Shown here piece after piece: positions 58,667-64,000 of a stretch of 64,000 nucleotides of DNA (positions within the stretch are counted from its first letter, which is position 1; each line of letters begins with the position of its first letter). Below the pieces are notes generated by a model that saw only the letters and a list, made by a program, of their open reading frames with translations, made no database searches and was not told the origin of the DNA. The stretch comes from CAIWHR01 sp963717695 (GTDB taxonomy: Bacteria > Pseudomonadota > Gammaproteobacteria > Burkholderiales > Casimicrobiaceae), in assembly GCA_963717695.1 (NCBI GenBank), contig CAVQWR010000003.1, positions 62,001 to 126,000 on the forward strand, in the 5' to 3' direction. Both the position numbers and the translations under genes were made by a program.

Positions 58667-59696
58667 TTAATCGGTCATCTGCTGCGTGAGCGCGTTCGAC
58701 AGCAGCTTCGCCGTGACATCGACGATCGGGAATCACGCGCTCGTAGGCCATCCGCGTCGGCCCGATCACGCCCAGCGTGCCGATCACCTGGCCGTCGACC
58801 TCGTACGGCGCGGTGACGACGCTGCACTCGTCGAGCGGCACCAGGCCCGACTCGCCGCCGATGTAGATCTGCACGCCCTGCCCGCGCTGCGAGATGTCGA
58901 GCAGATGCAGGAGCGACGTCTTCTGCTCGAACAGGTCGAAGAGCTGGCGCAGGCGCTCCATGTTCGAGGCGAGGTCGTCGGCGTGACAGCAGATTGCGCT
59001 CGCCGGTGACGACCAGCGTGTCGCCTTCGTGGATCGCCGCGCTCGCCGACCTCGACCGCCGCCGTCATCAGCCCGACGATGTCCTCGCGCAGGGACTTCA
59101 ACTCGTCGGTGAGCAGCGTGCGCAGCGCGCCGAACGGCTGCCCGGCGTAGTGCTGGTTGAAGAAAGTGCGTCGCCTCGGCGAGCTGCGACTGCGAGTAGC
59201 CGCGGTCGGTGTGCAGGATGCGGTTCTGCACGTCGCCCTCGGCCGTCACGATGATCAGCAGCACGCGACGCTCGGACAGCCGCAGGAACTCGAGATGGCG
59301 GAACGACGCCTCGCGCCGCTTCGGCGTCATCACGATGCCGGCGAAATGCGTGAGCTGCGAGAGCAGCGTCGCCGCCGCGCTCACGAGCTGCTGCGGGCGG
59401 TCGGCGGTGAACTCGCCTTCGAGGCGCTGGATCTCCTGCTCGTGCAGCGGCTTCACGACCATCAGGCTGTCGACGAAGAAACGGTAGCCCTTGGCCGTCG
59501 GGATGCGTCCCGCCGACGTGTGCGGGCTCGCGATGTAGCCCAGCTCCTCGAGGTCGGCCATCACGTTGCGGATCGTCGCCGGCGAAAGCTCGAGTCCCGA
59601 CTGGCGCGACAGCATCCGCGAGCCGACCGGCTGCCCTTCATCGATGTAGCGCTCGATGAGGGTCTTCAGCAGATGTTGTGCGCGCGGCTCCAGCAT
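58667..59696 (-). CDS. hrcA: heat-inducible repressor HrcA (four inserted bases)
   Basis: HrcA represses groE/dnaK-type genes by binding CIRCE elements. The corrected length is 341 residues. The winged helix (MLEPRAQHLLKTLIERYIDEGQPVGS, then SPATIRNVMADLEELGYIASPHTSAGRIPTAKGYRFFVD) is textbook. The GAF-like and dimer domains follow, ending IVDVTAKLLSNALTQQMTD. Breaks lie near 59165, 59040, 58985 and 58728, and the span is one over a multiple of three. I see no CIRCE near this gene or near grpE-dnaK, so its targets are probably elsewhere (for example groESL). TAAAAT ends 6 nt before the ATG. Confidence 0.93.
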
Positions 59697-59794
59697 GCGG
59701 CCATTTTACGCGTCACCGGCCGGATTCCGCGCCGCGGCGGCGCCGCCCATCGGAACCCGGGCGCTCGCTTCCGCGCATCATCCGGAGGGCGGCT

Positions 59795-59822
59795 TTGGCA
59801 TCGCGGTCGGCTGTGCTTTAAT
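59795..59822 (+). promoter_or_regulatory. sigma-70 promoter of nadK, leaderless geometry
   Basis: TTGGCA (59795-59800), 16 nt, TTTAAT (59817-59822) match five of six positions each. The predicted start falls at or within 2 nt of the nadK ATG (59831). Confidence 0.6.
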
Positions 59823-59830
59823 CCGGGACC

Positions 59831-60760
59831 ATGTCCACGTCCGCAACGAGCCTACGCTTTCGCCGTGTCGCGCTGGTCGGACGCTACGCGAGCCCGGCCC
59901 TCGCCGAGCCTCTGACGGCTCTTGCGACCTTTCTCGCCGCGCGCGGCCACGAGGTCGTGCTCGAGGCGGAGACGGCCCGCTACGCCCCCGTTCCGGGGTG
60001 CCGCCAGGCCAAGCCGGGTGAGCTCGGCCGCGACGCCGACGTCGCGGTGATCGTCGGCGGCGACGGCACGATGCTGTCCGCCGCGCGCGAGCTCGCCGCC
60101 TTCGACATCCCGCTGATCGGCGTCAATCAGGGACGCCTCGGCTTTCTCACCGACGTCCCGGCCGCCACGATGGAGCCCGCGCTGGCCGCGATCCTCGACG
60201 GCGCGTTCGTCGAGGAGCGGCGCTCGATGCTCGACGTCGTGCTGGAGCGCAAGGCGGGCGGCCCGACGGAATCCGTGCAGGCGTTCAACGAGGTCGTCGT
60301 CAACCGCGGCACGCAGGGCGGGATGATCGACAGCGCGGTCGAGATCGACGGCCGCTTCGTCTACGCGATGCGCTCCGACGGCCTCATCGTCGCCACGCCG
60401 ACGGGATCGACCGCTTATGCGCTGTCCGCGCAGGGACCGATCGTCGAGCCCAGCGTGCCTGCGATCCTGCTGGTGCCGGTCGCGCCGCACGCGCTCACCA
60501 ACCGGCCGATCGTCGTCGGCGACTCGGTGACGGTGCGCGTGACGCTGCTGCGCGGCATCGACGCGTGGGTGCACTGCGACGGCCAGACCCATTTCCAGCT
60601 GGCCGAGGGCGACCGCGTGATCATTCGCCGCGCGCGGCACACTATGCGACTCCTGCACCCGGCCGGATACGATTATTTCGCGATGCTGCGCCAGAAGCTC
60701 CACTGGAGCGAAACGCCCGAACGGCTGCACGAAACCGCCTTCGCCGGACGCGGGGACTAG
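59831..60760 (+). CDS. nadK: NAD kinase
   Basis: NadK phosphorylates NAD to NADP. The 309-residue product has the GGDGTML motif at about residues 77-83, the NQGRLGFLTD segment, NEVVVNRGTQGGMIDS, and the glycine-rich second signature DGLIVATPTGSTAYALSAQGPIV. The N-terminal ~35 residues (MSTSATSLRFRRVALVGRYASPALAEPL) are normal for betaproteobacteria. There is no visible Shine-Dalgarno, in line with the promoter position. It is followed by recN after 119 nt; the nadK-recN order, divergent from hrcA, is typical. Confidence 0.95.
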   Translation: MSTSATSLRFRRVALVGRYASPALAEPLTALATFLAARGHEVVLEAETARYAPVPGCRQAKPGELGRDADVAVIVGGDGTMLSAARELAAFDIPLIGVNQGRLGFLTDVPAATMEPALAAILDGAFVEERRSMLDVVLERKAGGPTESVQAFNEVVVNRGTQGGMIDSAVEIDGRFVYAMRSDGLIVATPTGSTAYALSAQGPIVEPSVPAILLVPVAPHALTNRPIVVGDSVTVRVTLLRGIDAWVHCDGQTHFQLAEGDRVIIRRARHTMRLLHPAGYDYFAMLRQKLHWSETPERLHETAFAGRGD

Positions 60761-60879
60761 GCGTCGCCGCGGCCCCGCGTGACGGCGCCGCGCGGCGCCT
60801 TCACGTTGCCGCAGCGCGTTCAGGGCACCGAACTTTCCCCGCTCCGCCGACTTCAACTGGCTTTGTCCCGACGCTTCAC

Positions 60880-62565
60880 GTGCTTCGCCTTCTTTCCATC
60901 CGCAATTTCGTCGTCGTCGAAGCGCTCGACCTCGAGCTCGAGCGCGGCTTCTCGGTGCTGACCGGCGAGACGGGCGCCGGCAAGTCGATCCTGCTGGACG
61001 CACTGGGCCTGCTGCTCGGCGACCGCTTCGAGACGCGGCAGCTGCGGCCGGGCGCCGCGCGCGCGGAACTCGCCGCGATGTTCGACATCGACGGGCGCGA
61101 CGACGTCGCCGCGTGGCTGGCGGACGAAGGCCTTCATGCGGATGACGATCCGGCCACGCTGCTGCTGCGGCGCGTGCTGGACGCGCAGGGGAAGAGCCGC
61201 TCGTGGATCAACGGCCGGCCGGCGACGCTCGCGCAGCAGAAGGCGGTCGGCGAGATGCTGGTCGACCTGCACGGCCAGCACGCGCACCAGTCGCTGACCG
61301 GCGCCGACGCGCAGCGCGCGTCTGCTCGACGCCTTCGGCGGATTCGCGACGCTCGCGCGCGCGTGCGCCGACGCGTGGCGCACCTGGCGTGCCGCTGTCG
61401 ACGCGCGCGACGCCGCGGCCAAGGCCGATGCAGCCAACATCGCGCACCGCGAAACGCTGGAGGCGCGCCTCGCCGAGCTCTCCGCGCTCGGCGTGACCCC
61501 CGACGATTGGGCCGCGACTTCGCAGCTGCAGACGCGGCTCGCGCATGCCGCGGCACTCACCGAAGCCGCCCGCGCCGCCGAGGACGAAATCTCCGAGACC
61601 GACGACGCGCTGACGCGCCGGCTGGGAACGCTCGTCGCCCGACTCAGGACCGCCGCCGCGCACGATGCCGCGCTGGGCGAGATCGTGGCCCTGGTCGAGG
61701 CGGCGCGAATCCAGCTGGACGAGGCGGCACGCGAGCTGCGCGGCTATCTTGCGAAGCTCGATGTCGATCCGGCGGAACTGGCGCGCGTCGAGGCGCGGCT
61801 CGCCGCGCTGCACGACGCCGCGCGCAAATATCGCGTGCGTCCCGACGCGCTGGCGGCGCTCTACGACGACACTGCCGCCGAGCTGGAGGCATTGACGCAG
61901 AGCACCGACGCGAAGCTCCTGACGCGCCGTGCCGCGGAGGCCGAGGCGGCGTGGAGGTCGCTCGCCGACGAGCTTGGCGCGCAAGCGGCGCTTCGCCGCG
62001 TCCGAGCTCGCAGACCAAGGTGACGAAGGCGATGCAGGCTTTGGCGATGAAAGGCGGCCGCTTCGAGGTCGCCCTCGTTCCGCTCGGCTCGCCCACGAGC
62101 CATGGGCAGGAGCAGATCGAGTTCCGCGTCGCGAGCCATCCCAAGCAGCCGCTCGGCCCGATCGCCAAGGTTGCGTCGGGCGGCGAGCTGTCGCGGCTCG
62201 CGCTGGCGATCGAGGTGGTGACGAGCGAGGTCGGCAACGTGCCGACGCTGATCTTCGACGAAGTGGACGTCGGCATCGGGGGCGCAGTCGCAGCAACCGT
62301 GGGTCGGCTGCTGCAGTCGCTGGGCAGCCGCCGCCAGGTGCTGTGCGTCACGCACCTGCCGCAGGTCGCGGCATTCGCCGACGCGCACTTTCGCGTCACC
62401 AAGGCCGGCGACGCCGACGCGATTCATGCGGCGGTGGATGCGCTTGCGGCCAAGGCGCGCGTCGAGGAGCTCGCCCGGATGCTGGCCGGGTCGGCGATCA
62501 CGGCCAAGACCCGCGCGCATGCGCAGGAACTGCTGGAGCAGCACCGCCGCCCGGCACGGCGGTAG
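60880..62565 (+). CDS. recN: DNA repair protein RecN (three inserted bases)
   Basis: RecN is an SMC-like ATPase that acts at double-strand breaks. The corrected length is 560 residues from GTG 60880. The N-terminal half ATPase has Walker A GETGAGKSILLDALGLLLGD and LVDLHGQHAHQSL. A long coiled coil (DEISETDDALTRRLGTL, EAARELRGYLAKLDVDPAEL) separates it from the C-terminal half with KVASGGELSRLALAIEV and Walker B TLIFDEVDVGIGG. Breaks are near 61320, 61975 and 62013, and the span is divisible by three. I looked for a LexA-type box upstream and saw none. A 16-bp GC-rich palindrome (60784-60799) lies in the gap. Confidence 0.92.
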   Translation: MLRLLSIRNFVVVEALDLELERGFSVLTGETGAGKSILLDALGLLLGDRFETRQLRPGAARAELAAMFDIDGRDDVAAWLADEGLHADDDPATLLLRRVLDAQGKSRSWINGRPATLAQQKAVGEMLVDLHGQHAHQSLTGADAQRASARRLRRIRDARARVRRRVAHLACRCRRARRRGQGRCSQHRAPRNAGGAPRRALRARRDPRRLGRDFAAADAARACRGTHRSRPRRRGRNLRDRRRADAPAGNARRPTQDRRRARCRAGRDRGPGRGGANPAGRGGTRAARLSCEARCRSGGTGARRGAARRAARRRAQISRASRRAGGALRRHCRRAGGIDAEHRREAPDAPCRGGRGGVEVARRRAWRASGASPRPSSQTKVTKAMQALAMKGGRFEVALVPLGSPTSHGQEQIEFRVASHPKQPLGPIAKVASGGELSRLALAIEVVTSEVGNVPTLIFDEVDVGIGGAVAATVGRLLQSLGSRRQVLCVTHLPQVAAFADAHFRVTKAGDADAIHAAVDALAAKARVEELARMLAGSAITAKTRAHAQELLEQHRRPARR

Positions 62566-62580
62566 TCGCGCGTACGCCTG

Positions 62581-62946
62581 TCAGGGCGACAGCGTGCCGG
62601 TGACGGCGAGCGGCGCGGCGGTCCGGTTCGTCCACATGAGGCAATATTCCTGCGTCGACGGCGCGGTAAAGCGCGCGTCGGCCTGCCGAACCTGGTCGGA
62701 TTTCACCGGATATTCGACGTCGCTGCCGCGATGGAAGTGAATATTGAAGTCGACCGGGCCGCTGGCGTCGAAGGCGTAGCCGACCGACGCGTCCGCCGGA
62801 AGGCGAAGGCATTCCTCGGCGATCCCCTTCGGCTTGACGGTGTGCGCGAACGATTTCGCGACGGGCTGTGCGGCGGCGCCCTGCGCCAGCAGGGAGGCGG
62901 CGCCCGCCAACGCGCCGGCGAGCATCCACACGCTCGCGTTTCTCAC
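62581..62946 (-). CDS. small secreted protein, unknown (beta-rich)
   Basis: A GTG at 62946 overlaps the msrB stop (GTGA) and opens a 121-residue protein. A signal peptide (MLAGALAGAASLLAQGAAA) leads to FAHTVKPKGIAEECLRLPADASVGYAF, then VDFNIHFHRGSDVEYP and TQEYCLMWTNRTAAPLAVTGTL. The pattern of short strands resembles a GOLD-like beta sandwich. Two Cys (EECLRL, EYCLMW) could form a disulfide. It is coupled to a periplasmic methionine sulfoxide reductase, so a role in envelope oxidative repair is possible, but I do not recognise a named family. Confidence 0.7.
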   Translation of the reverse strand: MRNASVWMLAGALAGAASLLAQGAAAQPVAKSFAHTVKPKGIAEECLRLPADASVGYAFDASGPVDFNIHFHRGSDVEYPVKSDQVRQADARFTAPSTQEYCLMWTNRTAAPLAVTGTLSP

Positions 62947-63428
62947 GCAGGAACGAATTTGATCGCGACGCCGTTCTCGCAGTAGCGCAACCCGGTCGGC
63001 TTCGGGCCGTCGTTGAAGATGTGCCCGTGGTGGCCGCCGCAGCGCGCACAGTGGTATTCGCTGAAGGCGTACACGACATCTTGAATTCGGTTTCGCTCGC
63101 GACGTGCCCCTTGATGCAGTCGTAGAAGCTCGGCCAGCCGGTGCCGCTGTCGTATTTCGTGGCCGACACGAAGAGCGGCAGCGCACAGCCCGCGCAGACG
63201 AACGTGCCGCTGCGCTTCTCCTTGTTGAGCGGGCTCGTGAACGCGCGCTCCGTGCCCTCCTCGCGCAGCACGTGGAACTCCTCCGGCGTGAGGATCGCGC
63301 GCCATTCGGCCTCGGACTTCACCACCGGCACGATGCGCTCGGGCGCGGCGTCGGCCGCCAGCGCGCGCGGGAAGCATGCGGGCACAGGCGGCGCCGGCGA
63401 CGGCGGAGAGAAAAAGACGGCGGTTCAT
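62943..63428 (-). CDS. msrB: Tat-exported methionine-R-sulfoxide reductase MsrB (frame breaks)
   Basis: MsrB reduces methionine-R-sulfoxide. The product (about 160 residues) opens with a twin-arginine signal (MNRRLFLSAVAGAACARMLPARA), which points to export to the periplasm. The core has FVCAGCALPLFVSATKYDSGTGWPSFYD, EYHCARCGGHHGHIFNDGP and the catalytic GLRYCENGVAIKF. Both zinc CxxC pairs are present. The frame shifts near 63375 (one extra base) and near 63080 (best explained by two extra bases), so the total stays divisible by three. The next gene, a small secreted protein, overlaps its stop. Confidence 0.88.
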   Translation of the reverse strand: MNRRLFLSAVAGAACARMLPARAGGRRRARAHRAGGEVRGRMARDPHAGGVPRAARGGHGARVHEPAQQGEAQRHVRLRGLCAAALRVGHEIRQRHRLAELLRLHQGARRERNRIQDVVYAFSEYHCARCGGHHGHIFNDGPKPTGLRYCENGVAIKFVPA

Positions 63429-63519
63429 GGACAACTCCCGTGGGACGACATTCCAATGGGTCGTTCGACCCTGCGGAAGCTTACGGGTTTCGCGGCGCCG
63501 TTCGCGCCGCCGGGTCGGC

Positions 63520-64000
63520 TCAGCCCGCCGACGCGTTGCGGAAGGCCGCGCGTGAGCGCGTCGCCTTCGCCGGCTTGCCCGCGGTCGGGAGCGCCAGCGT
63601 CTCGCCGGTCTCGAGCCAGTGGCGCACGCGCTGCGCGTCGCCGAGGCGCGTGTACTTGCCCGCTCGAATCGAGCAGCACGATCACGAACGGCTTGCTCGC
63701 GATGTGGCGAGCATCACGAGGCACTTGCCCGCCTCGCGGATGTAGCCGGTCTTCGAGAGCTGGATGTCCCAACCCGAGCTCTTGACGAGCCTGTTCGTGT
63801 TGTTGAAGCCGAGGATCCTGCCGTTCTGCTGCAGCTCGACGTAGTGGCTCGGCGTCGTGCTGAATTCGCGGACCAGCGGATACTTCGCGGCCTCGTTGAC
63901 GAGGATCGCGAGGTCGCTCGCCGTGGAGACGTTCTCGGGCGTGAGCCCGGTCGGATCGGCATAGTGCGTGTGCGTCATCCCGAGCGCGGCCGCTTTCGCG
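63520..64000 (-). CDS. pbpG: D-alanyl-D-alanine endopeptidase PBP7-like, C-terminal part
   Basis: This gene enters from the window end. The visible part reads ALGMTHTHYADPTGLTPENVSTASDLAILVNEAAKYPLVREFSTTP, then LQQNGRILGFNNTNRLVKSSGWDIQLSKTGYIREAGKCLVMLA, where the KTG box of penicillin-binding serine peptidases is plain. After two single-base corrections (near 63705 and 63665) it continues RHIASKPFVIVLLDSSGKYTRLGDAQRVRHWLE. The layout fits PbpG (PBP7) or DacA-type enzymes that cleave peptidoglycan cross-links in the periplasm. The N-terminus with the SxxK site lies outside the window. Confidence 0.82.

Noticed and set aside
60761..60879. LexA box upstream of recN
   Set aside because: No CTGT-N8-ACAG-like site was seen; the 16-bp palindrome GGCGCCGCGCGGCGCC is a GC-rich repeat without the LexA core.

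Overview
The window is GC-rich chromosomal DNA from a betaproteobacterium. The class is supported by the gene orders queA-tgt-yajC-secD-secF and hrcA / hemH-grpE-dnaK-dnaJ / nadK-recN, by the histone-H1-like SWIB protein, and by the GlrK-QseG-GlrR operon. I cannot place the order with confidence, although Burkholderiales-like features predominate. Nothing looks like a phage, plasmid, insertion sequence or CRISPR array. It is mostly core genome.

Layout. 1-12.3 kb holds an MFS transporter (cut by the window edge), pdxH, a solute-binding protein, gltS, the SWIB protein, a GST, htpX, glnS, xseA, aroC and a CobB-type sirtuin. 12.3-19.1 kb holds a DUF3999/DUF2339 membrane pair, an LplT-PlsC-like transporter/acyltransferase fusion and an ArsR regulator with a clear operator. 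19.3-26.9 kb has thyA and folA on either side of a DUF1254 lipoprotein and a minus-strand glrK-qseG-glrR operon. Just downstream of glrR lies a sigma-54 promoter with two GlrR-type sites driving a short unknown transcript. 26.9-36.6 kb holds a DUF4337 protein, tRNA-Leu(CAA), queA, tgt, yajC, secD, secF, a DedA protein, purB and a second GST. 36.8-49.5 kb holds an MHS transporter, a metallophosphoesterase, a kinase/universal-stress fusion, acs with a tandem repeat array at its 3' end, class I fumarase, and a binding protein coupled to a GGDEF-EAL protein. 49.5-64 kb holds a MocA-like protein, a Leu/Ile/Val-type binding protein, a BaiN-like flavoprotein, the heat-shock cluster with two sigma-32 promoters, hemH, hrcA, nadK, recN, a Tat-type msrB and a PBP7-like endopeptidase (cut by the window edge).

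Sequence quality matters here. About twenty genes, many essential (dnaK, grpE, secF, thyA, purB, recN, hemH), are broken by single-base frameshifts. In nearly every case deleting one base restores the family's reading frame, and the total length modulo three agrees with the number of breaks. I read these as insertion errors in the sequence, not as pseudogenes. Such genes are listed as single CDS features spanning the breaks.

The most interesting point is the region 21998-22538. It is a self-contained GlrR/sigma-54-controlled small transcription unit, positioned like a target of the adjacent two-component system. It has a 52-codon ORF and a terminator whose loop carries an anti-Shine-Dalgarno-like sequence. 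Second is the roughly 124-bp tandem array that repeats the last codons of acs together with a terminator hairpin.
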